Positions 18,212 to 27,159 of a DNA stretch of 64,000 nt are shown piece by piece (within the stretch, counting starts at the first letter, position 1; each line of letters begins with the position of its first letter). The DNA comes from Candidatus Thiosymbion sp. GTDB taxonomy: Bacteria > Pseudomonadota > Gammaproteobacteria > Chromatiales > Chromatiaceae. Where the stretch lies: contig JAHDND010000072.1 of assembly GCA_018435665.1 (NCBI GenBank), positions 1 to 64,000 on the forward strand, in the 5' to 3' direction. Under the pieces are notes generated by a model, which was given only the letters and a program-made list of their open reading frames with translations, was not told the origin of the DNA and made no database searches. The position numbers and the translations under genes are program-made.

Positions 18212-19759
18212 ATGCAATCCGCAATTCCGGTTCTGTCGCTGAGCATCTGGCTCCCGATTATCGGTGGCCTGTTCGTGCTGGCCAGCGGCGATAAGGTCCC
18301 CGGCATTTCCCGCTGGACGGCCCTGGGCTTCTCGATCCTGACCTTTCTGATCAGTCTGCTGCTCTGGACCGGCTTCGAGAGCGACACGGCCCAGATGCAG
18401 TTCGTGGAGCACGCCACCTGGATCCCGGGCATCAATGCCTGGTATTACCTGGGCGTGGACGGGATCTCCATGCCCCTGATCGTCCTCACCACCTTCATCA
18501 CCATCCTGGTGGTGATCGCCGGTTGGGAGGTCATCCAATACAAGCCCTCCCAGTACCTCGCGGCCTTCCTGATGATGGAAGGGGTCATGATCGGGGTCTT
18601 TTCGGCCCTGGACGCCGTGCTCTTTTATGTCTTCTGGGAGGCGATGCTGATCCCGATGTTCATCATCATCGGGGTCTGGGGTGGACCCAACCGGGTCTAC
18701 GCCACCATCAAATTCTTTCTGTACACCTTCTTCGGCTCGGTCTTCATGCTGGTGGCCCTGATTTACATGTACTTCAAATCGGGCTCCTACAGCATCCTGG
18801 ACTTCCAGCAACTGCCGCTGAGCCTGACCGAGCAGGTCTGGATCTTCCTGGCCTTCCTCGCCGCCTTCGCCGTCAAGGTACCCATGTGGCCGGTGCATAC
18901 CTGGTTGCCGGACGCCCACGTGGAGGCGCCGACCGGGGGCTCCGTGATCCTGGCGGCCATCATGCTCAAGATCGGTGGTTACGGTTTCCTGCGCTTCAGT
19001 CTGCCCATCACCCCGGACGCCAGCGCCACCCTTGACTGGCTGATCATCGCCATGTCGCTCATCGCCGTGGTCTACATCGGCTTTGTCGCCCTGGTGCAGC
19101 AGGACATGAAGAAGCTGATCGCCTATTCCTCGATCGCCCACATGGGCTTCGTCACCCTGGGCTTCTTCATCGTCTTTGCCATCTTCAATCGGCCCGAGGC
19201 CGTGGGCGGGGCGGTCCTGGGAATGGCGGGCGGCATGGTGCAGATGGTCTCCCATGGCTTTATCTCGGCGGCCATGTTCCTGTGCGTCGGGGTCCTCTAC
19301 GACCGCCTGCATTCCCGCGAGATCTCGACTTACGGCGGTGTCATCCACACCATGCCGGTCTTCGGGGCCCTGATGGTCTTCTTCGCCATGGCCAACGCGG
19401 GACTGCCGGGCACCTCCGGCTTCGTCGGTGAGTTCATGGTCATCCTGGCGAGTTTCCAGGCCGATTTCTGGTATGCCTTCCTCGCCGCCACCACCCTCAT
19501 CCTGGGCGCGGCCTATACCCTTTGGATGGTGAAGCGGGTCGTCTATGGCCCCGTGACCAGTGACCAGGTGGCGGGCCTGCGGGACGCCAACGGGCGGGAA
19601 CTCCTGGTCCTGGGCACCCTGGCGGTCGCCGTGGTGGCCCTGGGCGTATGGCCCGAGCCCCTGGTTGAGGTGATGGACGCCAGCATCCAGCACCTGGCGC
19701 AGCACATCGCGGTGTCCAAACTCGCGGCAGCCCCCGCGGCCGTTGCGGCCCTGCCCTAA
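18212..19759 (+). CDS. nuoM: NADH-quinone oxidoreductase subunit M
   Basis: This 515-residue antiporter-like pump subunit of complex I has the signature segments VFWEAMLIPMFIIIGVWGG, with the critical Glu, AFAVKVPMWPVHTWLPDAHVEAP and QQDMKKLIAYSSIAHMGFV. About 14 membrane helices can be traced. It follows nuoL by 22 bp with GAGGGAGACGG before the ATG. It is followed not directly by nuoN but by a 267-bp spacer with tandem repeats. Confidence 0.97.
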   Translation: MQSAIPVLSLSIWLPIIGGLFVLASGDKVPGISRWTALGFSILTFLISLLLWTGFESDTAQMQFVEHATWIPGINAWYYLGVDGISMPLIVLTTFITILVVIAGWEVIQYKPSQYLAAFLMMEGVMIGVFSALDAVLFYVFWEAMLIPMFIIIGVWGGPNRVYATIKFFLYTFFGSVFMLVALIYMYFKSGSYSILDFQQLPLSLTEQVWIFLAFLAAFAVKVPMWPVHTWLPDAHVEAPTGGSVILAAIMLKIGGYGFLRFSLPITPDASATLDWLIIAMSLIAVVYIGFVALVQQDMKKLIAYSSIAHMGFVTLGFFIVFAIFNRPEAVGGAVLGMAGGMVQMVSHGFISAAMFLCVGVLYDRLHSREISTYGGVIHTMPVFGALMVFFAMANAGLPGTSGFVGEFMVILASFQADFWYAFLAATTLILGAAYTLWMVKRVVYGPVTSDQVAGLRDANGRELLVLGTLAVAVVALGVWPEPLVEVMDASIQHLAQHIAVSKLAAAPAAVAALP

Positions 19760-19788
19760 TGCGTATCGCGAATCCGCAACGAGACCTT

Positions 19789-19977
19789 AACGTGAAACTC
19801 ACGACAAAGTCTTTGATTATCAGGGGTATGGCCTGCCACCTCATGATATTTGGCGTGAAAGCTACGGCAACGTCTTTCACGTTCCGGGGGGTGTCCTGCC
19901 CCCCAGGACAGTTAGCGTGAAAGTCATCCGCAACGCCTTTCACCACCGGGATGGGGCGGGAACGCTCATGACAGTTA
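19789..19977 (+). repeat. Three imperfect ~63-bp tandem repeats between nuoM and nuoN
   Basis: Units begin at 19789, 19853 and 19915 (spacings 64 and 62), and a fourth start motif, GTTAGC, recurs at 19974. Units 2 and 3 share GCGTGAAAG, then GCAACG, then CTTTCAC, so each contains an inverted repeat GTGAAAG...CTTTCAC. They continue into a G-rich/C-rich block and end in GACAGTTAGC. Unit 1 is more diverged. There is no ORF. It could act as a processing or attenuation element that sets nuoN levels, or simply be a repeat family. Confidence 0.75.
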
Positions 19978-20026
19978 GCCCGGGGCCCGCACAGAGCGCG
20001 GTACCCCTCGACAGCGGAAGATCAGA

Positions 20027-21463
20027 ATGACCTTCGACTACGCCCACTTGCTACCCATCGTCCCGGAGATCGCGGTCCTGGTCCTCGCCAGCATCCTGCT
20101 GCTGGTGGATCTCTGGCTCAAGGACGAGGACAAGGGCACAAACCACCTCATCGCGGTCTTCGGCCTATTGGTGGTCATTGGCCTCACGGGTGTCGTCGGG
20201 GGCGGGGAACGGGAGATCGTGCTCAGCGGTTCCTACATCCGGGATCCCATGAGCGACGTGCTGAAGATTGCCGTCCTGGTCGTCAGTCTCCTGTCCTTCG
20301 TCTACTCCCGGGACTATCTCCGCGACCGGGGCCTGTGGGTGGGTGAGTTCTATGTCCTGACCCTGTGCGCGGTGCTCGGCATGATGGTCATGATCTCCGC
20401 CAACAGCTTCCTCACCCTTTACCTGGGGCTCGAACTCCTGGCCCTGTCCCTCTATGCCCTGGTGGCCTTCGAGCGTGACAATCCCAGCGGGGCGGAAGCC
20501 GCCATGAAGTACTTCGTGCTGGGCGCCCTGGGTTCTGGGCTCTTGCTGTATGGCCTCTCCATGCTCTACGGCGCCTCCGGCTCCCTGGAACTGGGCGCCG
20601 TGGCCCGGGCGGTGGCCTGGCAAGGGGCGGACAATCAGGTCCTGGTGTTCGGCCTGGTCTTTGTCGTCATCGGTATCGGGTTCAAATTCGGCGCCGTCCC
20701 CTTCCACATGTGGGTGCCGGACACCTATCAGGGCGCCCCCAATCCGGTGGTGCTCTTCCTCGGCAGCGCGCCCAAGATCGCCGCCTTCGCCCTGGCCTTC
20801 CGGTTGCTGGTCGATGGTCTGGGGCAATTGCATGCCGACTGGCAGGGCATGCTGGTCATTCTTTCGGTTATCTCCCTGGCGGTGGGCAACATTGTTGCCA
20901 TCGCCCAGACCAACATCAAGCGCATGCTGGCCTACTCGACCATCTCCCACGTGGGCTTCATCTTTCTAGGCCTCCTGGCGGGAACCACCGAAGGCTTTGC
21001 CGCGGCCATGTTTTACGCCATCGTCTATGCCCTGATGGCCGCCGGTGGCTTCGGCCTGCTGGTGATGATGAGTCGCCAGGGGCATGAGGTCGAGCGTCTG
21101 GAGGACCTCAAGGGGTTGAACGAGCGCGATTCCTGGCAGGCGGCCATGATGGCCCTGGTCATGTTCTCCATGGCCGGGGTGCCGCCCACCGTCGGTTTCA
21201 TGGCCAAGTTGCTGGTGCTGGACGCCGTGATCAGCATTGGCCTCTGGTGGCTGGCCCTGATCGCGGTCTTCTTCTCCGTGATTGGTGCTTTCTACTACCT
21301 GCGTGTGGTTAAGATCATCTACTTCGACAAACCCGAGGTCATCGAGCCCCTGGTCGTGGGATCCGGTGCCCGCGTCGCCCTCTCCGTCACTGGCCTGGCG
21401 ATCCTCCTCCTGGGCCTCTTCCCCGCTGCCCTCCTGACATACTGCCAGGCGGCTTTCGCCTGA
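20027..21463 (+). CDS. nuoN: NADH-quinone oxidoreductase subunit N
   Basis: This 478-residue antiporter-like subunit is the last of the operon. The core motifs are YLGLELLALSLYALVAFERDN with the conserved Glu, GIGFKFGAVPFHMWVPDTYQGAPNPV with the central Lys, and NIKRMLAYSTISHVGFIFLG. About 14 helices can be seen. The start ATG at 20027 lies 27 bp after the end of the nuoM-nuoN repeat array. The gene could be expressed from the long nuo transcript or separately if the repeats act as a boundary. Confidence 0.97.
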   Translation: MTFDYAHLLPIVPEIAVLVLASILLLVDLWLKDEDKGTNHLIAVFGLLVVIGLTGVVGGGEREIVLSGSYIRDPMSDVLKIAVLVVSLLSFVYSRDYLRDRGLWVGEFYVLTLCAVLGMMVMISANSFLTLYLGLELLALSLYALVAFERDNPSGAEAAMKYFVLGALGSGLLLYGLSMLYGASGSLELGAVARAVAWQGADNQVLVFGLVFVVIGIGFKFGAVPFHMWVPDTYQGAPNPVVLFLGSAPKIAAFALAFRLLVDGLGQLHADWQGMLVILSVISLAVGNIVAIAQTNIKRMLAYSTISHVGFIFLGLLAGTTEGFAAAMFYAIVYALMAAGGFGLLVMMSRQGHEVERLEDLKGLNERDSWQAAMMALVMFSMAGVPPTVGFMAKLLVLDAVISIGLWWLALIAVFFSVIGAFYYLRVVKIIYFDKPEVIEPLVVGSGARVALSVTGLAILLLGLFPAALLTYCQAAFA

Positions 21464-21671
21464 GACGGCCTGGCCAGAGACCGACTCGGCGTCATTCGAT
21501 CGCCTGAGCCGGCCCGGTCAGAGTTAGGCTCTGGGCAATTCTCCAAGCGGCGTCTTTGCGCGTGTCAATTACCGGATTTAGCTTCAAGGCGATTTGGGCT
21601 GTTGTAGTCACAGGCCAGATCTCTCGCCTGAATTAGTCCTCCCCATTGATCTCTTCGCGGTTCTGCATCTA

Positions 21672-21689
21672 AGCTTGATACTGCAAGCT
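21672..21689. promoter_or_regulatory. Inverted repeat upstream of the rubrerythrin gene
   Basis: AGCTTG and CAAGCT flank six bases, 54 bp before the rubrerythrin start, in a 279-bp spacer that otherwise holds no gene. It is a possible operator for a redox-sensing repressor. Only symmetry and position support it. Confidence 0.3.
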
Positions 21690-21742
21690 AAGTGCATCTG
21701 GTTCACGCTGATGCGCATCCACCCACCGTTTGGAGGTTATCG

Positions 21743-22162
21743 ATGGAACTTAAAGGCAGCAAGACCGAACTGTGCCTGAAGGAGGCCTTTGCCGGCGAAT
21801 CCCAGGCGAATCGCCGCTATCTCTACTTCGCCGCCAAGGCGGATGTCGAGGGCTACAATGACGTCGCCGCCGTCTTCCGCTCCACTGCGGAAGGTGAGAC
21901 GGGCCACGCCCACGGCCACCTGGAATATCTGGAGGCCTCCGGCGACCCCGCCACCGGTCTGCCCATCGGCGGCACCAGCGACAATCTCAAGGCCTCCATC
22001 GCCGGTGAGACCCACGAGTACACCGACATGTACCCCGGCATGGCCAAGACGGCCCGGGAAGAAGGCTTTGACGAAATCGGCGACTGGTTCGAGACCCTGG
22101 CCAAGGCCGAGCGCTCGCACGCCAATCGCTTCCAGAAGGCCCTGGACGCCCTCGACGCCTGA
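21743..22162 (+). CDS. Rubrerythrin-family diiron protein lacking the rubredoxin domain
   Basis: This 139-residue ferritin-like four-helix protein is expected to reduce peroxide at a diiron site. Candidate ligands are Glu19, Glu52 and His55 (ExxH in GETGHAH), Glu89 or Glu92, and Glu123 with His126 (AERSH). The C-terminal Cys4 rubredoxin domain of classical rubrerythrin is absent, so electrons must come from another protein. The start at 21743 follows GGAGG; the earlier in-frame GTG is not needed. The next two genes encode an Fe-S oxidoreductase and DUF3501, a trio I know as a recurring cluster, so the Fe-S protein may be the electron donor. Confidence 0.9.
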   Translation: MELKGSKTELCLKEAFAGESQANRRYLYFAAKADVEGYNDVAAVFRSTAEGETGHAHGHLEYLEASGDPATGLPIGGTSDNLKASIAGETHEYTDMYPGMAKTAREEGFDEIGDWFETLAKAERSHANRFQKALDALDA

Positions 22163-22415
22163 TGCCCACGGCGCGCGGCAGCCTCTCCTGGCTGCCGCCT
22201 TCATAACCGTTCAAACGCCTCGCTCATGGGAGGCAGTTTCTGAATCACCAGGCGCTGTTCCTCTTACTCCCTTCCCCTCCCTCCCCCCTGGTGGGGGAGG
22301 GTTGTGGAGAAGAGGGTCTGAACGGTTACTCCCTCCAGGGCCGGGGTCACGAGGAGCGAGTGTCCCCCCTGGGGTGTAAGGTATCCACATCGCATTCTCA
22401 CCCAGGAGCACGCCC
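22163..22415. other. Spacer with two hairpins between rubrerythrin and the Fe-S protein gene
   Basis: The first hairpin, GCGGCAGCC (22175-22183) with GGCTGCCGC (22190-22198), sits just after the rubrerythrin stop and could be a weak terminator, although no T run follows. A second, CCCTCCCCCC-TGGT-GGGGGAGGG at about 22279-22301, is a C/G-rich stem. No gene is seen in this spacer. Confidence 0.5.
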
Positions 22416-23753
22416 ATGCCCGCTCGTGAAGGAAGCCTAGAAGCACCCACCAGGCATCGTCTCGACTGGACCAACCCCAAGTTTTACGACGAGGAGGACC
22501 TGTTCCAGGAACTGGAGCGGGTTTTCGATATCTGCCATGGCTGCCGGCGCTGCGTCAGCCTGTGCCAGTCCTTTCCCGAACTCTTCGACCTGGTCGATGA
22601 ATCCTCCACCCTGGAGGTGGACGGTGTCGCCAAGGCCGATTACTGGCGGGTCGTGGACCATTGCTACCTCTGCGACCTCTGCTTCATGACCAAGTGTCCC
22701 TACGTGCCGCCGCACGCGTGGAACCTGGACTTTCCGCATCTCATGCTGCGCGCCAAGGCCGTCAAGTTCAAGCAGGGCCGGACCAGGACTCGGGACAAGA
22801 TCCTGTCCAGCACCGATGCCGTGGGCGCCCTGGCCAGCCTGCCCGGGGTGTCCACCCTGGTCAATGCCACCAACCAATCCAGCCTCGGGCGCAAGGCGCT
22901 GGAGGTCACCCTGGGCGTCCACCCCGAGGCCCGGATTCCTGAATACCACGCCAACACCTTGCGCAAGCAACTGGCGACCAAGGTCAGTCGCCAGGCGCGG
23001 GCGGTGGGGGAGGGCGCCGGTCCCACCACCGGCAAGGTGGCCCTCTTCACCACCTGCTACAACAACGTCAACGAACCCGACGTGGGCATGGACCTGGTCG
23101 CGGTCTTCGAGCACAACGGCATTCCCATCACCATTCCGGTCAAGGAAAAGTGCTGCGGCATGCCCAAACTCGAACTGGGGGACCTGGATACCGTCAAGGC
23201 CCACATGGAAGAGAACATTCCGGTCCTGCTGCAACTGGTGGACGCGGGCTGGGACATCGTCGCCCCCATCCCCTCCTGCGTTCTCATGTTCAAGCAGGAA
23301 CTTCCGCTGATGTTCCCCGAGGATGCCCGGGTGCAGAAGATCCGCGAGCGCATCTACGATCCCTTCGAGTACCTGATGCTGCGGCATAAGCACGGCAAGT
23401 TGCGCACCGACTTTAAGCAGCCCCTGGGCACCGTCGCCTACCACGCGGCCTGCCACCAACGGGTGCAGAACCTGGGGCAGAAGACCCGGGAGCTCCTGGC
23501 CCTGATCCCGGACACCAAGGTCGAGATCATCGAGCGCTGCTCCGGTCATGACGGCACCTATGCCGTCAAGAAGGAATACCACGCCTACTCGATGAAGATC
23601 GTCACCCCGGTCGTCAACAAAGTGAGGCAGTTCAAGCCGGACTACTACGGGAGTGACTGTCCCATGGCCGGCCAGCACATCGGCCACGGCCTCAAGGATG
23701 GCTCCACCCCCAAACACCCCCTGACCTTGTTGCGCATCGCCTACGGCCTTTGA
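22416..23753 (+). CDS. GlpC/HdrD-like Fe-S oxidoreductase with two CCG domains
   Basis: This 445-residue protein resembles the GlpC subunit of anaerobic glycerol-3-phosphate dehydrogenase and the HdrD subunit of heterodisulfide reductase. Two 4Fe-4S motifs lie near the N-terminus: Cys40/43/46/50 (CHGCRRCVSLC) and Cys83/86/89/94 (CYLCDLCFMTKCP). Two cysteine-rich CCG-type domains follow, with TTCYNNVN and EKCCGMPKLE in the first and YHAACHQRVQNLG and ERCSGHDG in the second. No glycerol-phosphate catalytic subunit is nearby. Its place between rubrerythrin and DUF3501 suggests electron delivery in peroxide or thiol/disulfide chemistry. This partner assignment is inference. Confidence 0.9.
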   Translation: MPAREGSLEAPTRHRLDWTNPKFYDEEDLFQELERVFDICHGCRRCVSLCQSFPELFDLVDESSTLEVDGVAKADYWRVVDHCYLCDLCFMTKCPYVPPHAWNLDFPHLMLRAKAVKFKQGRTRTRDKILSSTDAVGALASLPGVSTLVNATNQSSLGRKALEVTLGVHPEARIPEYHANTLRKQLATKVSRQARAVGEGAGPTTGKVALFTTCYNNVNEPDVGMDLVAVFEHNGIPITIPVKEKCCGMPKLELGDLDTVKAHMEENIPVLLQLVDAGWDIVAPIPSCVLMFKQELPLMFPEDARVQKIRERIYDPFEYLMLRHKHGKLRTDFKQPLGTVAYHAACHQRVQNLGQKTRELLALIPDTKVEIIERCSGHDGTYAVKKEYHAYSMKIVTPVVNKVRQFKPDYYGSDCPMAGQHIGHGLKDGSTPKHPLTLLRIAYGL

Positions 23754-23783
23754 AGCCCCGGGATTCGAGGAGGTAACCCACCC

Positions 23784-24365
23784 ATGAGCCAACTGACCGC
23801 CGCCGATCTCTACAGCCTTGAGCAATATGCCAAGATCCGCAAGGACTTCCGCGCCCGGGTCATCGAACACAAGCGCGACCGCAAGGTATCTATTGGCCCC
23901 AATGCCACCCTCTATTTCGAGGACCGGCTGACCATGCAGTACCAGATCCAGGAGATGCTGCGCATCGAGCGCATCTTCGAGGAGGAGGGCATCCAGGACG
24001 AGCTCAATGCCTACAATCCCCTGATCCCGGATGGCCGCAACTTCAAGGCCACCTTCATGGTGGAATTTCCCGATATCGAGGAGCGCAAGGTCGCCCTGGC
24101 CCGGCTCATCGGCATTGAAGATCAGGTGTGGGTCCAGGTGGCCGGCCATGAGCCGGTCCACGCCATTGCCGATGAAGATCTGGACCGGGAGAACGCCACC
24201 AAGACCTCCTCGGTCCACTTCCTGCGCTTCGAACTCAGCGACGCCATGGCCTTCGCCCTCAAGGGGGGCGCCGGCCTGTCCCTGGGGATCGCGCACCCGA
24301 ATTATGACTATCGGGTCGAGGCCCTCCCCGCCGTCCGCGATTCCCTGGCCGCCGATCTGGCTTGA
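23784..24365 (+). CDS. DUF3501 family protein
   Basis: This 193-residue soluble protein belongs to the DUF3501 family: MSQLTAADLYSLEQY at the start, FRARVIEHKRDRKVSIGPNATLYFEDRLTM in the first third, then MLRIERIFEEEGIQDELNAYNPLIPDG. The central acidic helix and the histidine-bearing C-terminal half are conserved, but no catalytic motif is known to me. GAGGAGGTAA precedes the ATG. It is 30 bp after the Fe-S gene and surely in the same operon. The function is unknown; recurrent linkage with rubrerythrin and the CCG-domain protein points to oxidative-stress metabolism. Confidence 0.88.
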   Translation: MSQLTAADLYSLEQYAKIRKDFRARVIEHKRDRKVSIGPNATLYFEDRLTMQYQIQEMLRIERIFEEEGIQDELNAYNPLIPDGRNFKATFMVEFPDIEERKVALARLIGIEDQVWVQVAGHEPVHAIADEDLDRENATKTSSVHFLRFELSDAMAFALKGGAGLSLGIAHPNYDYRVEALPAVRDSLAADLA

Positions 24366-24429
24366 GCCGCAACCAATACCCGCTCCTGGGACAGAGCGAC
24401 CTGGCGTGGGCGCCATTGAGGCGGCCTTT

Positions 24430-24800
24430 ACAGAAAATCATTTGGTTGAAATAAGAAGACGCGGACCTGGAGGTCGACCTGGCATGCGGCTTAGGCGTTG
24501 CTCGCGGTAGACGCCGCACGGGGCGCGGCTGCTTAGCTTGATGTTCAGCCAGCGCTGGGTCTTGTTCCAGCCGCCGTAGCCGTTGGCCCCGAGCTTGAAG
24601 ACCCGGTCAATCGGGGCGGTGTGTCGCCAGTCGGGGCCGGGGGGGGGGGGCAGGGTCAGACCGGGGTCGTGGAGAACGATGCGATCGGAGGCCGGGGTCG
24701 GGCTGGTCTAGAACTCGGCGGCGAAGGTGCCGCGGGTGATATGGTTCGCGATCTCGGCACGGATGGCGGGGCGGCTGCCGTCGCGCCAACTGGCCGTGCC
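24430..24800 (-). pseudogene. Degraded minus-strand ORF of unknown origin
   Basis: On the minus strand a readable segment gives FKLGANGYGGWNKTQRWLNI from about 24600 downward. A second segment in an upstream frame reads RAEIANHITRGTFAAEF, ending at TAG (near 24712). A long C/G homopolymer (around 24640-24650) separates them. The composition and periodicity look like protein remnants, but stops and frame changes break it. I do not recognise the family. It marks the left edge of the decayed accessory region. Confidence 0.3.
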
Positions 24801-24927
24801 ACGACAGCCGTATGTCAATTACACCCCGGCTCATGACCGATAAGGCTGGCGTCGTTAGGGCATGCACCAAATCAAGCCTTGGCATTGGATTGTGCTAGGC
24901 TATCGAGAAGTCAATTGCTCGTACCAA

Positions 24928-25071
24928 ACCCTCGCCGAGGGGATAGAGGAGGCGTGCCTGGCCAGTCAGCCCCGCTTCATGGGCGGCGACGAGGCCCAGG
25001 GCTATCGGTACGCGCCGCTCCTAGCGGTGGAGGACCTGGAGCGGTGGTTTCGGGAGCGGGGGGCGTCCTGA
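24928..25071 (+). pseudogene. C-terminal scar of an EAL-domain phosphodiesterase
   Basis: The stretch TLAEGIEEACL...GGDEAQGYRYAPLL...DLERWF matches the last ~48 residues of EAL domains (the motif TxAEGVE...GCDxxQGYxxxxP). Everything upstream, including the catalytic ExL and the metal-binding Asp pair, is gone. An open frame begins at 24862, but its first 22 residues are not EAL-like. It ends in TGA at 25071. A second, frameshifted copy of the same tail lies at 27.2 kb. Confidence 0.75.
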
Positions 25072-25221
25072 GGGGGGACGTCCGGCATGAGTTGATGGAC
25101 CCCGGATTGGCACCGGTGGCATTTTGCTAGGACCGATGCCGAAGTCGTAGGTGTTTTTTTTTAATCGAGAATCCCTGGAACAGGCCCACGCCAACCTTTT
25201 GATCTTGAGGTTCACGGAGCG

Positions 25222-26250
25222 ATGAAACGCTGGCTGTTGCTGCTGACGATCCTGATCCTGTTCGCCGGTTCCTGGGCGATGTTCGCCACCATCCCCCTGC
25301 ACGTGATCGGCCAGCCCACCAGCACGGGGGTGTTGCAGCAGGTCATGGAGGAACCTTTCTTCGCGGGCCTGGCGGAGGCCACCGGGTTACCGTTCAAGGT
25401 GACCTATCAACCCGTGAACGCCATCGGTCTCAAGGATACCCATCAACTCCAACAGCTCCAAGAGGGCCGGTTCGACCTGGTCTCCCTGCGCTTCATTCAG
25501 AACAGCGAGGCGGAGCCCAGCCTCCAGGGGATCGACCTGGTGGGGCTTATCTCAGATTACGACACGGCCCGCCGCGTGGTAGATCACTATGCCGACACCG
25601 TTGATCGCTACCTGCGCGAGACCTTTGACGCCAAATTGCTCGGGGTCTGGGCCTTCGGGCCCCAGATGATCTATTGCCGCGGCCCAATCCAGGGGATCGC
25701 GGACCTCGCCGGCCTCAAGGTCCGCGTCGCCAGCACCTCCATGGCGACCCTGATCGCCGCGCTGGGGGGGATCCCGGCCATCATCGCCTTCGACGACACC
25801 CGGAACGCCCTGGCCATCGGCCTGGTGGATTGCGCCATCACCAGCGTCGCCTCCGCCAGCTTTGCCGGCTGGTTGGACTACAGCCGCTACTATTATCCCC
25901 TGGCGGTACATTTCGGCCTGAATGGCTACGCCATTTCCCTGAAAAAATGGCGCCAACTTTCGGCGAAGGAACAGGAGATCCTGCAAGGGACCTTTGACGC
26001 CTATCTGGACGACCTCTGGCGCTTCTCCGAACAAACGCACCAGGATGCGGCCGACTGCATCATCGGTCGCCCCTGCCGGAATGGCACCCCTTATCAGCTC
26101 ACGCTCGTCGAGCCGTCCCCGGAAGATGTGCGGATTTTCCAAGAGACCGCCCGAGCCCAGGTCCAGCCGGAATGGGCCGCGAAATGCGAGCAGGTCCATC
26201 CGGGGTGCCGCCAGGAATGGGAAGAAAAGGTGTTGCCGCAGCTTCCCTGA
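25222..26250 (+). CDS. TRAP-type solute-binding protein (DctP family)
   Basis: This 342-residue exported protein has an N-terminal hydrophobic segment (residues 4-26) that serves as signal peptide or anchor. The body follows the DctP fold: a ligand-lobe segment with RFDLVSLRF, then GLKVRVASTSMATLIAALGGIPAIIAFDD, the region in which the family's substrate-contacting Arg normally lies, and AIGLVDCAITSVASASF. No TRAP permease genes (DctQM) are nearby. The next gene is a broken GGDEF gene, so it more likely served as the sensory subunit of a c-di-GMP signalling pair than as a transporter. GGAG lies upstream of the ATG. It appears intact, unlike its neighbours. Confidence 0.8.
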   Translation: MKRWLLLLTILILFAGSWAMFATIPLHVIGQPTSTGVLQQVMEEPFFAGLAEATGLPFKVTYQPVNAIGLKDTHQLQQLQEGRFDLVSLRFIQNSEAEPSLQGIDLVGLISDYDTARRVVDHYADTVDRYLRETFDAKLLGVWAFGPQMIYCRGPIQGIADLAGLKVRVASTSMATLIAALGGIPAIIAFDDTRNALAIGLVDCAITSVASASFAGWLDYSRYYYPLAVHFGLNGYAISLKKWRQLSAKEQEILQGTFDAYLDDLWRFSEQTHQDAADCIIGRPCRNGTPYQLTLVEPSPEDVRIFQETARAQVQPEWAAKCEQVHPGCRQEWEEKVLPQLP

Positions 26251-26309
26251 ACGCCCGATTCACCCCCGTCTGCAGGATTGTTCCCGTCGCTCGTAAAGGA
26301 TGTTGCCGC

Positions 26310-27100
26310 GATGAAGCTCCTCCTACACCTGATCGCCGACGAGGATATCCGGACGACTACGAGGCTTGGTTCAAGCTCAACGCCCAAGCCTTCGCCACCA
26401 AGCAATGCTTTTTCGGTGAGACCCGCCTTATCGTGGCCGGTGAGGTGCGCTGGATCACCGCCGAGTCTATTCCCCGTGACCTCCCGGACGGTTCAACGGT
26501 CTGGGAGGGCGTCCTGATCGATGTCACCGAGCAGGTATTGGCCAAACAAGCCGCGCAACAGGCCAGTCAGGCCCTCCAGGAGGCCAATGCGGAACTTCAG
26601 CGCCTCGCGACCACGGATCGCCTCACCAGGGTCTGGAACCGCACCCACCTGGAAGAGACCCTGGTCGCGGAGTTGGGGCGCGCCGAGCGTTACCAGCAAC
26701 CCGTGTCGCTGCTGATGATCGATGTCGACCACTTCAAGGCGATCAACGACACCCATGGGCACCTGGTGGGCGATGAGGTGCTGATCGAGCTGACTCGACG
26801 CCTTGGCGGGCACTTGCGCGCGGTCGATGTCCTGGCGCGCTGGGGCGGCGAGGAATTCATGGTGTTATTGCCCAATTGCACCGCGGCGGAGGCCCAGCGG
26901 GTGGCCGAAAAACTCCGGCTGCTGGTGGCGGACCAACCCTTCCCGACGATTGGGAGGGTGACCGTCTCCTTCGGCTTGGCGCAACTGCAACCCCCGGAAA
27001 CCCTGGATAACTGGCTGCAACGCACGGACGATGCCCTCTCTGCCGCGAAGAAGGGGGCCGCGATCGGGTGTGCCTGGCGAAGGTGCCGGTGGCCTGACGC
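26310..27100 (+). pseudogene. Broken PAS-GGDEF diguanylate cyclase gene
   Basis: A PAS remnant (PDDYEAWF to GVLIDVTEQ) runs into a complete GGDEF domain: TDRLTRVWNR, the metal-binding IDVDHFKAINDTHGH, and RWGGEEFMVLLP (active GGEEF form). The 5' part is damaged: an ATG at 26310 leads into a frame that does not match the PAS frame. Near the 3' end a G run at about 27054-27058 appears to have lost one base. Restoring it gives KGGRDRVCLAKVPVA and a stop at 27098-27100, the natural ending. Without it the frame runs on for 250 meaningless codons. A sequencing error at the G run is possible, but the 5' damage argues for a pseudogene. Confidence 0.75.
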
Positions 27101-27159
27101 GTTCCGGCCTGTCGCGCCGACCCGCTCGACGCGGCTCATGGGCCCAATGCGTCATGACT

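Noticed and set aside
19789..19977. CRISPR array
   Set aside because: Only about three units, imperfect, with no unique spacers between conserved repeats; each unit diverges along its full length.
22416..23753. Anaerobic glycerol-3-phosphate dehydrogenase subunit GlpC
   Set aside because: The architecture fits, but glpA and glpB are absent and the neighbours are rubrerythrin and DUF3501, so I kept only the general Fe-S oxidoreductase call.
25222..26250. Component of a TRAP transporter
   Set aside because: No DctQ or DctM genes are present; the adjacent GGDEF gene makes a sensory role more likely.
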